From assembly GCA_958452935.1 (NCBI GenBank), contig CAUDVX010000033.1, positions 1 to 20,223 on the forward strand: a stretch of DNA of 20,223 nt, written 5' to 3'. Shown here one piece after another: positions 1 through 8,003 of the stretch. Position 1 is the first letter of the stretch. The number at the start of each line of letters is the position of its first letter. The DNA comes from an uncultured Collinsella sp. GTDB lineage: Bacteria; Actinomycetota; Coriobacteriia; Coriobacteriales; Coriobacteriaceae. The position numbers and the translations under genes are program-made. The notes beneath the pieces were generated by a model. It was given only the letters and a program-made list of their open reading frames with translations. It was not told the origin of the DNA and searched no databases.

Positions 1-91
1 TTTGGTCAGCTTTTGGTTTGCTTCCGGTACTTACCCGCATGAAAGGTGCCCTCATTATCGGGGCAATGCAGTGCGCGGGAAAGGAGACCCC

Positions 92-577
92 ATGTGTGCC
101 GCAAGCAAAAAGAGCAAGACACAGCAACTCAAGGAGCGCTGGGAAGACGGCGAGCTCGACTGCGGGGCGATCACGCCCGAGTTTATCAAGGGACTCAGTC
201 CCCGCGAGCTCGGCATGCTGGGCGAGCTGATCACCATCGATTACTTCAACGAGCGTGGATACACCTTGCTGGAGCAGGGCTATCGTTGCATTGAGGGCGA
301 AGCCGATCTGGTGCTGCTCGACGAGCTCGACGATGTCGTGGTGATGGCCGAGGTCAAGACGAGACGCGTCGCCCTGGATTGCGCCACGCGGGTCTTTCCC
401 GAGGAGGCCGTTGACGCCCAAAAGCAGCGTCGGTATCGCCGTATCGCAAGTTGCTATCTCATGGAGCACTATCCGCTCAGGTCGATTCGCTTTGATGCCG
501 TGGGCGTCACCATCCGCGGCGGGCATATCGCCGAGATCGAGCACCAGTACAATGCGTTCGATTGGCAGGTGTCGTGA
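92..577 (+). CDS. yraN: YraN/UPF0102 family nuclease-like protein
   Basis: A protein of 161 aa of the YraN (UPF0102) family, which has a predicted restriction-endonuclease-like (PD-(D/E)XK) fold. Its cellular role is not firmly established, but it is recurrently encoded next to yifB and dprA. The family core is visible: GELITIDYF, then RCIEGEADLV with the acidic pair, then AEVKTRR (the E-x-K element), then EEAVDAQKQRRYRRIA. About 40 residues of charged N-terminus precede the core, which is longer than usual. I chose the ATG at 92 because AAGGAG lies 5 bases upstream. The frame is open further upstream but without a ribosome binding site or family similarity. The stop overlaps the yifB start by one base (TGATG), suggesting translational coupling. 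The assignment to the family is solid; nuclease activity is inference. Confidence 0.87.
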   Translation: MCAASKKSKTQQLKERWEDGELDCGAITPEFIKGLSPRELGMLGELITIDYFNERGYTLLEQGYRCIEGEADLVLLDELDDVVVMAEVKTRRVALDCATRVFPEEAVDAQKQRRYRRIASCYLMEHYPLRSIRFDAVGVTIRGGHIAEIEHQYNAFDWQVS

Positions 578-2100
578 TGGCGTTTGAGACGTTTGCCGTA
601 CACGCGGCCTGCATCCGCGGCGTCGAGGCAATTCCCGTCACTGTCGAGGTCTCGCTTGCCGGTGGCGTTCCGGGCATCCAGATGCTCGGCATTCCGAGTA
701 TGGAGGTGATGGAGTCGCGCGGGCGTATCCGGTGCGCCATGCGCTCGGCCGGCTTCGAGATCCCTCGATCTGGCATTACCGTCAACCTGGCACCCGGCGA
801 TATCCGTAAAACTGGCAGCGGTTTTGACCTGCCGATTGCCATCGCGGTTCTGGCGGCCGATGGGCAGATTCCCCGTGACAACCTCGATCGCTGCCTTATC
901 GCAGGTGAGCTTGGTCTGGACGGCACCGTGCTGCCCGTCAAGGGCGAGGTGGCGTTTCAGCTGTTGGCGCGCGATATGGGGCTTTCCTTTATCGCCGGTA
1001 GGTCCGATCAGCATGTGCCGCTTGCGGGCGTTGACTGCGGGTTTATCGACCACTTATCCCAGCTTGCCCATGGCATGGGGGATGCCGCACGGCATTACCT
1101 GGATTCTGAAGTGCTCGAGGCGACCTTTGAGCCCGAGCTCGATTATGCCGACGTGCTGGGACAGGAGGTCGCCAAACGTGGTATGGCGCTTGCGGCCGCC
1201 GGTGAGCTCGGCCTGCTCATGATCGGCTCGCCCGGTTCGGGCAAGACTATGCTTGCGCGGCGCATGACGGGCATTTTGCCCGAGCTTTCTCTCGAGGATC
1301 AGCAAGAGGCACTGTGCATCCATTCGGTCTTGGGCGAGAACATCGATGGACTGCTTGCGGGGCATCGGCCCTTCCGCAGCCCGCATCACAGCATTTCGAC
1401 CGCGGGGCTCATCGGCGGCGGGCGTCCGGTGCATCCGGGTGAAATTAGCCTGGCTCATGGCGGCGTGCTCTTTTTGGACGAGCTTGCCGAGTTTCCCACC
1501 GGCGTGCTTCAGACGCTGCGTCAGCCCATCGAACGCGGCTACGTGAGGATCGTGCGCGTTGACGGGGCCTTTACGTTCCCGTCGCGCTTTCAGCTGCTAG
1601 CTGCGAGCAATCCCTGCCCCTGCGGGTTTTTGGGCGATCGCGAAGTGCCGTGTCGTTGTTCCGCGTCGATGGTCGAGCGCTACCGGGGCAAGTTGCGCGG
1701 TCCTTTGGCTGATCGTATCGACATGATGATCGACGTGACCCGCCCCGACCCTCAGGTGATCATTGAGGGCGCGGAGGGTATGTCATCGGCCGAGCTGCGC
1801 GATTACGTCGTGCGTGGGCGCGCCTTTCGCGCCTGGCGTGAATCCCGTATGGACGATGCGGATACCGAGGCCGAGGAAGATGAGTCGCGCTCCATTGACG
1901 GCGTCGTTTCGACCTTTGAGCTTGATGAGGCTGCCGAGAAATGCGTGCTCGGCCTGTCGAAGCGCACGCATCTCACGGGTCGCGGCATCGTGCGTCTGGT
2001 ACGCATCGCGCGCACGATCGCCGATGTTTCCGAAAGCGAACGGGTATCGCAGGATCACGTGCTCGAGGCGGCGATGTACCAAGGAAGGAGGGACCAATGA
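577..2100 (+). CDS. yifB: YifB/ComM-type Mg-chelatase-like AAA+ ATPase
   Basis: A 507 aa AAA+ ATPase of the YifB/ComM family. ComM of Vibrio and Haemophilus is a hexameric helicase that promotes branch migration during natural transformation; the role in this lineage is inferred. The N-terminal ChlI/Lon-protease-like domain begins MAFETFAVHAACIRGVEA, with the family's PGIQMLGIP and GSGFDLPIAIAVL stretches. Walker A is GSPGSGKT at about residue 217 and Walker B is VLFLDEL at about 297. A C-PC-G-x-C-C cysteine cluster follows (CPCGFLGDREVPCRC), then the C-terminal Mg-chelatase domain with LTGRGIVRLVRIARTIAD. The ATG at 577 gives the standard N-terminus; an in-frame TTG 15 bases earlier lacks support. 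The gene overlaps both neighbours and is followed by dprA, the usual competence-associated context. Confidence 0.93.
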   Translation: MAFETFAVHAACIRGVEAIPVTVEVSLAGGVPGIQMLGIPSMEVMESRGRIRCAMRSAGFEIPRSGITVNLAPGDIRKTGSGFDLPIAIAVLAADGQIPRDNLDRCLIAGELGLDGTVLPVKGEVAFQLLARDMGLSFIAGRSDQHVPLAGVDCGFIDHLSQLAHGMGDAARHYLDSEVLEATFEPELDYADVLGQEVAKRGMALAAAGELGLLMIGSPGSGKTMLARRMTGILPELSLEDQQEALCIHSVLGENIDGLLAGHRPFRSPHHSISTAGLIGGGRPVHPGEISLAHGGVLFLDELAEFPTGVLQTLRQPIERGYVRIVRVDGAFTFPSRFQLLAASNPCPCGFLGDREVPCRCSASMVERYRGKLRGPLADRIDMMIDVTRPDPQVIIEGAEGMSSAELRDYVVRGRAFRAWRESRMDDADTEAEEDESRSIDGVVSTFELDEAAEKCVLGLSKRTHLTGRGIVRLVRIARTIADVSESERVSQDHVLEAAMYQGRRDQ

Positions 2101-3032
2101 TGCCCGGTGAGGCTTTTGAGTTGCATCCCGGTGATGCGTTGTATCCAGATACGGTTTTGGAGCTCTCTGATGTACCCCAGACACTCTATGTGCGTGGCGA
2201 CCCCGCCGTGCTATCGACGCCTGCGCTATCCATCATCGGTGCACGCAAGGCATCGCCGTACGGTCTTGCCGTGGCAGAACTTGCGGCCAAGGTGGCGGTC
2301 GAGGCGGGAGTGACGGTGGTCTCGGGCGGTGCGGTCGGCTGCGACCAGGCGTCGGGTTGGGCTGCGGTCAACGCCGGGGGCAAACACATCGTGGTACTGG
2401 GGACCGGCGCCGACGTTGTCTATCCGCGCTCGAGTGCCGGCCTCATCACGCGCACGCTCGATACGGGCGGCGCGGTCGTTTCGATTTCGCCGTGGGGCAT
2501 GGGACCGCGTAAGTTCGCCTTTCCGCGGCGCAACCGCGTAATCGCCGCCTTGTCGCAGGCGCTCTTTGTATCCGAGGCGGGCATGCCCTCGGGTACGTTC
2601 TCCACGGCGGAGGCCGCTATGGACTTGGGACGAGAGCTCCTTGCGGTGCCGGGCTCCATCCTTTCGCCCGAGTCGCGCGGGACCAACTATCTCATCGCTA
2701 ACGGTGCCTGCTGCATCATCGACGAGGAATCAATCGAAATGGCCATCTCGCGCATCTACGGCACGCTGCGCTACTCGCGTCCCGATGCACCTGGCATCGC
2801 CGATCTGGACCCAACACAGCAGACCGTGATGCACGCGCTTATCGCCTCGCCGCTCAAGGTCGACGACATTGCCGCGCTCGTCTCGCTTGATGCTGTCGGC
2901 GTGCTCAAGCTTTTGGGCTCGCTCGAGCTCGAGGGGCTTATCGAGCGCATGATGGATGGAAGGTATGCGCCCTCAAAGTTTGCGCTTCACGCTCAGACGC
3001 CCTTCGGTCACAATGGAAAGCGTGTCAATTAG
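2097..3032 (+). CDS. dprA: DNA-processing protein DprA
   Basis: A 311 aa DprA/Smf homologue. DprA binds incoming single-stranded DNA during transformation and loads RecA. The Rossmann-like core is clear: SIIGARKASPYG (about 45-56), VVSGGAVGCDQAS (74-86), a G-T-G-x-D-x-x-YP segment (102-110), FPRRNRVIAALS (142-153) and the S-G-T-x-x-TA...R-x-L-x-x-VPGS stretch (165-187). A C-terminal winged-helix-like segment lies at about 240-305. The usual N-terminal SAM-like domain is short or absent; only about 43 residues precede the Rossmann core. In the motif that normally reads G-I-D-x-x-AH the sequence is GCDQASG, so the AH pair is replaced. The start ATG overlaps the yifB stop (ATGA) with AAGGAGGGA just upstream; ATG at 2100 is an alternative. 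topA, often next in Gram-positive genomes, is not here. Confidence 0.93.
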   Translation: MMPGEAFELHPGDALYPDTVLELSDVPQTLYVRGDPAVLSTPALSIIGARKASPYGLAVAELAAKVAVEAGVTVVSGGAVGCDQASGWAAVNAGGKHIVVLGTGADVVYPRSSAGLITRTLDTGGAVVSISPWGMGPRKFAFPRRNRVIAALSQALFVSEAGMPSGTFSTAEAAMDLGRELLAVPGSILSPESRGTNYLIANGACCIIDEESIEMAISRIYGTLRYSRPDAPGIADLDPTQQTVMHALIASPLKVDDIAALVSLDAVGVLKLLGSLELEGLIERMMDGRYAPSKFALHAQTPFGHNGKRVN

Positions 3033-3046
3033 AAAGGTGTTTGCAG

Positions 3047-4384
3047 ATGCAGTTCGATCAGGTGACGGTTATCGGTGGCGGTCTGGCGGGTTCGGAGTGT
3101 GCGATCCAGCTGGCAGATCGCGGGTTTGCCGTAAAGCTGTGCGAGATGCGCCCCCAGGTGAGCTCTCCGGCCCACCATACCGATCACTTGGCCGAGCTCG
3201 TCTGCTCAAATTCGTTTAAGTCAACCCGTCCGGATTCCGCTGCTGGCCTGCTAAAGGCCGAGCTCGAGCGCATGGGCTCGGTGCTGCTCGATTGCGCCCA
3301 TCGTGCGGCCGTTCCCGCCGGCGGTGCCCTGGCGGTCGATCGCGTTACGTTTTCTGAGCTTGTCGAGGCCGAGGTTGCCGCCCGACCCAATATCGAGGTC
3401 GTGCACGGCGAGGTCACGCAGATTCCCGAGGGCCACGTGGTCATTGCCGCGGGCCCGCTGTGTTCGCCGGCATTGAGCGAAGAGGTCATGAAGCTCGTCG
3501 GTGGCGACGCCTTGGCGTTCTTTGACGCTGCCGCGCCAATCGTCGATGCCTCCACGCTCGATATGGACGTGCTGTTCTCGCAGTCGCGCTACGAGGAGCA
3601 GGGGAGCGGCGACTATCTCAACGCTCCACTCAACAAGGAGGAGTACGAGGCCTTTATCGAGGCACTTACCACCGCCGACCGCGTGGTGCTCAAGGACTTT
3701 GAGGGCGGTGACCTCTTCCAGGCCTGTCAGCCCGCCGAGGAGGTTGCCCGTACCGGCAAGGATGCTATCCGCTTTGGCGCCATGAAGCCCGTCGGCCTCA
3801 CCGATCCGCGAACCGGACGTCGCCCCTGGGCGGCGATTCAGCTGCGTGCCGAGAACAAGGAAAAGACCGCCTATAACCTGGTGGGCTTCCAGACAAATCT
3901 GACTTTTGGCGAGCAGAAGCGTGTCTTCCACATGGTTCCCGGTCTGGAGAATGCCGAGTTCTTCCGTTATGGCGTCATGCACCGCAATACCTTTGTCGAT
4001 GCGCCGCACGTTCTTGACGGCACCTTTGCCGTGCCCGGCACGGGTGTGCGCCTCGCCGGTCAGATCACCGGCACCGAAGGCTATATGGAGGCCGTGGCGA
4101 CCGGTCTGCTTGCTGCACTTAACACATATGCCGAGGCTATCGGTGCGGCTCCTGTGGAGCTTCCTCGCGTGGGCGCCCTGGGTGCGCTCGTGGGCTATGC
4201 GACCGATCCGGCAACCGTGGGCTACCAGCCCATGCATGTCAATTTTGGCCTGGTGCCGCCGCTCGAGGACGGCAAGCGCCGCAGTAAGCGCGACCGCTAC
4301 CAGGCATATGCGGAACGCGCCCTCGAGGCCCTCGATGTCTACTTGGCCACGCGTTCCGACTTGTTTGGAGGCGACCGGTCATAG
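3047..4384 (+). CDS. trmFO: TrmFO, folate/FAD-dependent tRNA (m5U54) methyltransferase
   Basis: A 445 aa flavoprotein that makes 5-methyluridine at position 54 of the tRNA T-loop, using methylenetetrahydrofolate as carbon donor. The N-terminal FAD-binding motif is GGGLAGSECA (10-19), with the characteristic CEMRP at 32-36. HHTDHLAELVCSNSFKS places the catalytic cysteine at residue 53, as in Bacillus subtilis TrmFO. A second conserved cysteine sits in FQACQPAEEVA. The C-terminal FAD-contacting stretch is GTGVRLAGQITGTEGYMEA. Length is typical of the family. I chose ATG 3047 over TTG 3041 because AAAGG at 3033-3037 has 9-base spacing to the ATG but only 3 to the TTG. It follows dprA by 14 bases and its TAG stop overlaps the proposed xerC start. 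Confidence 0.95.
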   Translation: MQFDQVTVIGGGLAGSECAIQLADRGFAVKLCEMRPQVSSPAHHTDHLAELVCSNSFKSTRPDSAAGLLKAELERMGSVLLDCAHRAAVPAGGALAVDRVTFSELVEAEVAARPNIEVVHGEVTQIPEGHVVIAAGPLCSPALSEEVMKLVGGDALAFFDAAAPIVDASTLDMDVLFSQSRYEEQGSGDYLNAPLNKEEYEAFIEALTTADRVVLKDFEGGDLFQACQPAEEVARTGKDAIRFGAMKPVGLTDPRTGRRPWAAIQLRAENKEKTAYNLVGFQTNLTFGEQKRVFHMVPGLENAEFFRYGVMHRNTFVDAPHVLDGTFAVPGTGVRLAGQITGTEGYMEAVATGLLAALNTYAEAIGAAPVELPRVGALGALVGYATDPATVGYQPMHVNFGLVPPLEDGKRRSKRDRYQAYAERALEALDVYLATRSDLFGGDRS

Positions 4385-5301
4385 CCTTTGACCTGTACGA
4401 TACCGTCGACTCGTTTATCGCCTACATCACACGTGTCGAGGGGCTCGCTCCCAATACGGTGACCGCCTATGGATCGCGGTTGGAGCGCTTTGCTGCCTGG
4501 TGCGAGCGTACGGGTGTCGATGCGCGTGCGGCCGACGTGCGTACCGTCCGCACGTATTTGGCCGAGCTTTCGCGCGAGCAGGTGGCGCCTCGCACCCTTG
4601 CGGCACATTTGTCGGCTATTCGGTCGCTCTATCGCTGGATGGCTGCCGAGGGAATCGTGGAGGGCGATGCGGTCTCGGCAATTTCCTCGCCCAAGCTGCC
4701 GCGCGACCTGCCCGGTGTGCTGACTGCCCAGCAGGTCGAGGCGCTGCTCAAGACGCCTGATACTTCGACGCCCGTTGGACTGCGCGATGCGGCGATGCTC
4801 GAGCTGCTCTATGCATCCGGCGCGCGCATTTCAGAGCTTGCAGCGCTCAATGTGGAATCCATCTCATGGTCCGAGCGTACACTGCGGTTATGGGGCAAGG
4901 GGAGCAAGGAGCGTATCGTTCCTCTGTATCGACGCGCACTCGAGGCGACGCGCACCTATGTCGAGGAGGGGAGACCGGAGTTGCTTGCGCAGGCTAAGCG
5001 TCGCGATACCGTAAACGGTCCCCATCCGCTGTTTATTTCTGCGCGCGGTAATCGCATGAGTGCCGCTATGCTCAGGCGACGGTTCCATATGCTGGCGACG
5101 CTCGCCGGCATCCCTGCCGACATTGCCCCGCATGCGATGCGCCACACGTTTGCGACCGATTTGCTCGAGGGCGGCGCGGACCTGCGCTCGGTTCAAGAGC
5201 TGCTGGGACATGCGAGCCTGTCCACGACGCAGATCTACACGCATCTTACGCCCGACCGGCTTAAGCGCGCCGTGGCCCAAGCCCATCCCCGGGGCGAGTA
5301 A
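4381..5301 (+). CDS. xerC: Tyrosine recombinase XerC/XerD
   Basis: A 306 aa Xer-type tyrosine recombinase that resolves chromosome dimers at dif with a partner recombinase; the position after trmFO favours XerC. The N-terminal SAM-like core-binding domain (FIAYITRVEGLAPNTVTAY onwards) and the catalytic domain are complete. Catalytic residues are R149 (GARIS), K173 (GKGSKE), H251 and R254 (HAMRH), H277 (LGHAS) and Y286 (QIYTH). The start is unusual. No ATG, GTG or TTG lies in frame before GTG 4459, and starting there would delete about 26 residues of the core-binding domain. The ATA at 4381 follows GGAGG (4367-4371) with 9-base spacing and overlaps the trmFO TAG, so I place the start there. 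Start confidence is moderate; identity is high. Confidence 0.88.
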   Translation: MAFDLYDTVDSFIAYITRVEGLAPNTVTAYGSRLERFAAWCERTGVDARAADVRTVRTYLAELSREQVAPRTLAAHLSAIRSLYRWMAAEGIVEGDAVSAISSPKLPRDLPGVLTAQQVEALLKTPDTSTPVGLRDAAMLELLYASGARISELAALNVESISWSERTLRLWGKGSKERIVPLYRRALEATRTYVEEGRPELLAQAKRRDTVNGPHPLFISARGNRMSAAMLRRRFHMLATLAGIPADIAPHAMRHTFATDLLEGGADLRSVQELLGHASLSTTQIYTHLTPDRLKRAVAQAHPRGE

Positions 5302-5347
5302 GCTGGGCGGCTCGCGTTGCGCTTAGGTGTGTGGTTTTGATTGCGGG

Positions 5348-5376
5348 TTGGCAGAAAGAGGCAATCCTGCTATCAT
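5348..5376 (+). promoter_or_regulatory. Predicted sigma-70-type promoter of rpsB-tsf
   Basis: TTGGCA at 5348-5353, a 17-base spacer, then TATCAT at 5371-5376. This is the best -35/-10 pair in the gap between xerC and rpsB. A transcript would start near 5383 and carry a leader of about 135 bases. Assignment is by consensus match only. Confidence 0.6.
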
Positions 5377-5382
5377 TCATCG

Positions 5383-5517
5383 GGTTGCTTCACGGCAACA
5401 GGTTTTTATCACGCACGCGCGGCTACTTCATACCGTGGTGCCCGGGCTTTGGTAGCACATGTCCGGGTTGGTTTTGGAGGATGACCCCGCGCGGAGGCAA
5501 ACCACAGGAGGTTTAAC
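5383..5517 (+). promoter_or_regulatory. Structured 5' leader of rpsB, possible S2 autoregulatory region
   Basis: The untranslated leader between the predicted promoter and rpsB. A small hairpin GTTGC/GCAAC lies at its 5' end (about 5384-5399). Further on, GTGC (5438-5441), CCGG (5442-5445), GCAC (5455-5458) and CCGG (5463-5466) are arranged so that first pairs with third and second with fourth, as in an H-type pseudoknot. In E. coli the rpsB leader is a known S2-binding autoregulatory element; whether this one is equivalent is inference. It ends in the rpsB ribosome binding site AGGAGG. Confidence 0.3.
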
Positions 5518-6246
5518 ATGGCTACCAAGATTAATATCCGCACCCTGCTCGAGGCCGGCTGCCACTTCGGTCACCAGACCCGTCGCTGGAACCCCAAGAT
5601 GAAGCCGTTCATCTTCGGTGAGCGCAACGGCATCTACATCCTCGACCTCAAGCAGACCATCCTCGACGCCGACCAGGCTTACACCTTCGTCAAGAACGTC
5701 GCCAAGGGTGGCAACGTGCTGTTCGTCGGTACCAAGAAGCAGGCTCAGGAGGCCGTCAAGAACGCCGCTGAGCGCGCCAACATGCCTTACATCAACCAGC
5801 GCTGGCTCGGCGGCATGCTGACCAACTTCGTCACCATCCGTTCCCGCATCAACCGCATGGAGGAGCTCGAGGCCATGGTCGAGGACGGCCGCATGGCAGT
5901 GCTCCCCAAGAAGGAGCAGGCTGTGCTCGGTAAGGAGCTCACCAAGCTCCAGACCAACCTCGGTGGCGCCCGCGACATGAAGGGTCTGCCCCAGGCTCTC
6001 TTCGTTATCGACACCAAGCGCGAGGAGAACGCCATCAAGGAGGCCCAGCGCCTGAACATCCCCGTCGTCGCTCTGATCGACACCAACTCCGATCCCGACG
6101 AGGTCGAGTACGGCATCCCCTGCAACGATGACGCTATCTCCGCTGTCACCCTTATGTGCGAGCTCATGGCTGACGCCTGCCTCGCTGGCTCCGGCAAGGA
6201 GCAGGTCTCCGAGGCCGAGATGGCCGCTGAGCCCAAGGCCGAGTAA
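5518..6246 (+). CDS. rpsB: 30S ribosomal protein S2
   Basis: A 242 aa S2 protein, a late-assembling small-subunit protein near the neck and platform of the 30S subunit that is needed for S1 docking. Family hallmarks: the N-terminal LLEAGCHFGHQTRRWNPKM, FIFGERNGIYILDLKQT, NVLFVGTKKQAQ, NQRWLGGMLTNF, and the C-terminal VIDTKREENAIKEA and ALIDTNSDPDEVEYGIPCND. The ATG is preceded by AGGAGG with good spacing. Codon use is strongly biased to C-ending and AAG codons, as expected for high expression, and differs visibly from xerC just upstream. tsf follows after 45 bases and the pair very likely forms one transcript. Confidence 0.98.
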   Translation: MATKINIRTLLEAGCHFGHQTRRWNPKMKPFIFGERNGIYILDLKQTILDADQAYTFVKNVAKGGNVLFVGTKKQAQEAVKNAAERANMPYINQRWLGGMLTNFVTIRSRINRMEELEAMVEDGRMAVLPKKEQAVLGKELTKLQTNLGGARDMKGLPQALFVIDTKREENAIKEAQRLNIPVVALIDTNSDPDEVEYGIPCNDDAISAVTLMCELMADACLAGSGKEQVSEAEMAAEPKAE

Positions 6247-6291
6247 ATCAGTCTTAGTTAATTCTTTTTCATCTCTTTGAAAGGAACCACA

Positions 6292-7161
6292 ATGGCCCAG
6301 ATTACCGCCGCTATGGTCAAGCAGCTCCGCGAGATGACCGACTCCCCGATGATGGAGTGCAAGAAGGCTCTCGTCGAGGCTGACGGCGACATGGACGCCG
6401 CTGTCGACGTTCTGCGCAAGAACGGCCTCGCCAAGGCTGCCAAGAAGGCTGGCCGTGAGACCAACGAGGGCGCTGTCGCCGCGTTCGTCTCCGAGGACGG
6501 CAAGACCGGCGCTCTGCTCGAGCTCTCCTGCGAGACCGACTTCGTCGGCTCCAACGCTAAGTTCACCGGCTTTGCTTCCAAGGTCGCTGAGGTTGTCGCT
6601 ACCACCGAGCCTGCTGACGTCGACGCTCTGCTCGAGAAGCCGATGGGCGAGGAGACCGTTTCCTCCGAGCTCACCGAGATGATTCACATCATGGGCGAGA
6701 ACATGAAGATCTCCCGTTTCGCCGCCCGCAAGGCCGAGAACGGCGCTCTCGCTTCTTACATCCACATGGGTGGTAAGATCGGCGTTCTCGTCGAGTTCGC
6801 TTTCGAGAAGGCCGAGACCGCTCAGGCTGAGTCCTTCAAGACCTTTGCTCACGACGTTGCGCTTCAGGTTGCCGCCGTCGCCCCGATCTGCGCTACCCGC
6901 GATCAGGTTCCGGCTGAGACCGTCGAGCACGAGAAGCAGATCTACATGGCTCAGGCTGCCGAGTCCGGCAAGCCCGAGGCTATCCAGGAGAAGATGGCTG
7001 TTGGCCGTCTGGAGAAGTTCTACAAGCAGTCCGTGCTCACCGAGCAGGAGTTCATCAAGGACAGCTCCCTCACCATCAAGAAGTACGCTGAGCAGGTCTC
7101 CAAGGAGCTCGGCGACACCATTACCGTCGTTGCCTTTGACCGTCTGGTCCGTGGCGAGTAA
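6292..7161 (+). CDS. tsf: Elongation factor Ts
   Basis: A 289 aa EF-Ts, the guanine nucleotide exchange factor that regenerates EF-Tu-GTP in the cytosol. The N-terminal UBA-like domain MVKQLREMTDSPMMECKKAL is typical, and the TDFV motif (82-85) that contacts EF-Tu is intact. The C-terminal core ends with a long helical stretch and LGDTITVVAFDRLVRGE. The start is ATG 6292 with AAAGGA at 6280-6285; a TTG 15 bases earlier sits before the ribosome binding site. Codon bias matches rpsB. A strong intrinsic terminator begins 23 bases after the stop. Confidence 0.98.
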   Translation: MAQITAAMVKQLREMTDSPMMECKKALVEADGDMDAAVDVLRKNGLAKAAKKAGRETNEGAVAAFVSEDGKTGALLELSCETDFVGSNAKFTGFASKVAEVVATTEPADVDALLEKPMGEETVSSELTEMIHIMGENMKISRFAARKAENGALASYIHMGGKIGVLVEFAFEKAETAQAESFKTFAHDVALQVAAVAPICATRDQVPAETVEHEKQIYMAQAAESGKPEAIQEKMAVGRLEKFYKQSVLTEQEFIKDSSLTIKKYAEQVSKELGDTITVVAFDRLVRGE

Positions 7162-7184
7162 ATAAGCTCTTGTAGCTGGTAATG

Positions 7185-7220
7185 AGCAGGCTGTGGGTTT
7201 TACTCACAGCCTGCTTTTTC
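7185..7220 (+). terminator. Intrinsic terminator of rpsB-tsf
   Basis: A perfect 11-bp stem, AGCAGGCTGTG (7185-7195) with CACAGCCTGCT (7205-7215), a short T-rich loop and a run of five T (7215-7219). It ends the rpsB-tsf unit before the pyrH promoter. Confidence 0.9.
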
Positions 7221-7240
7221 ATGGCTCTCCGTTAAGCCTT

Positions 7241-7249
7241 TGATATTAT
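7241..7249 (+). promoter_or_regulatory. Predicted extended -10 promoter of pyrH operon
   Basis: TGATATTAT fits the extended -10 pattern TGn followed by a -10 hexamer (TATTAT at 7244-7249). The region where a -35 would sit is poor, as is common for extended -10 promoters. It lies between the tsf terminator and the pyrH ribosome binding site (AAAGGAGG), so transcription would start near 7256. Confidence 0.45.
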
Positions 7250-7278
7250 GTTATGAGTCTAATTAAAGGAGGATCGCT

Positions 7279-8001
7279 TTGTCCGACATCCGATATAAAC
7301 GCGTGCTTCTGAAGCTCTCCGGTGAAGCGCTGATGGGCGATGGCAACTACGGCATCGACCCCAAGGTTACCGATCATCTTGCCAAGCAGGTCAAGGAGCT
7401 GCTCGCCGTTGGTCATGAGGTCGGCGTCGTTGTCGGCGGCGGCAATATTTTCCGCGGCATGGCCGGCGCCGCCGGTGGTATGGACCGCGCCCAGGCCGAT
7501 TACATGGGCATGCTCGCTACCGTTATGAACGCGCTTGCCCTGCAGGATGCCTTCGAGCACAACGATGTTCCCTGCCGCGTGATGAGCGCTATCCAGATGA
7601 ACGAGATCTGCGAGCCCTATATTCGCCGTCGCGCCATCAACCACCTGTCCAAGGGCAACGTCGTTATCTTTGCCGCCGGATCGGGTAATCCGTACTTTAC
7701 GACTGACACCGCCGCGGCCCTTCGCGCCTGTGAGATCGGTGCCGAGATTCTGATTAAAGCCACCAAGGTTGATGGCATCTACGACAAGGATCCCGTCATG
7801 TGCGCTGACGCCGTCCGCTTTGACAAGATCACCTATCACGAGGTGCTCGTTCGCGGCCTGCAGGTTATGGATTCCACGGCTACGGCTCTTTGCCAGGACA
7901 ACCGTATGCCCATTTTGGTCCTCAACATCGATGGCGAGGACACCGTCAAGCGCGCGCTCGCGGGTGAGCCCGTCGGCACGCTCGTCTATCAGGAGGATTA
8001 A
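7279..8001 (+). CDS. pyrH: Uridylate kinase (UMP kinase)
   Basis: A 240 aa bacterial UMP kinase of the amino-acid-kinase fold. It phosphorylates UMP to UDP in pyrimidine nucleotide synthesis and is usually a hexamer controlled by GTP and UTP. Visible family segments are RVLLKLSGEALMG at the N-terminus, VGVVVGGGNIFRG, AQADYMGMLATVMNALALQD, FAAGSGNPYFTTDTAAALRA, and ILIKATKVDGIYDKDP. The start codon is TTG, supported by AAAGGAGG six bases upstream and by the family N-terminus (SDIRYKRVLLKLSGEA). It opens a dense run of genes; frr follows after two bases. Confidence 0.97.
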   Translation: MSDIRYKRVLLKLSGEALMGDGNYGIDPKVTDHLAKQVKELLAVGHEVGVVVGGGNIFRGMAGAAGGMDRAQADYMGMLATVMNALALQDAFEHNDVPCRVMSAIQMNEICEPYIRRRAINHLSKGNVVIFAAGSGNPYFTTDTAAALRACEIGAEILIKATKVDGIYDKDPVMCADAVRFDKITYHEVLVRGLQVMDSTATALCQDNRMPILVLNIDGEDTVKRALAGEPVGTLVYQED

Positions 8002-8003
8002 GC

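Noticed and set aside
1..91. A regulatory hairpin or promoter before yraN (TGCCC/GGGCA at about 48-66)
   Set aside because: A 5-bp stem with a 9-base loop and no T-run is expected by chance in GC-rich DNA, and no convincing -35/-10 pair is present. The upstream gene lies outside the window.
5273..5310. A terminator after xerC (GCCCA/TGGGC arms)
   Set aside because: The stem is only 5 bp around an inner CCCCGGGG and is not followed by a T-run.
5481..5516. An 11-codon leader peptide just before rpsB (ATG 5481 to TAA 5514-5516)
   Set aside because: GGAGG abuts its ATG with zero spacing, too close for initiation, and the peptide shows no attenuation-type residue run.
5428..6930. A 500-codon - strand frame across rpsB and tsf
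   Set aside because: Antisense shadow of two highly biased genes, spanning both and their gap; low-complexity Leu/Gly/Asp/Glu composition and no recognisable motif.
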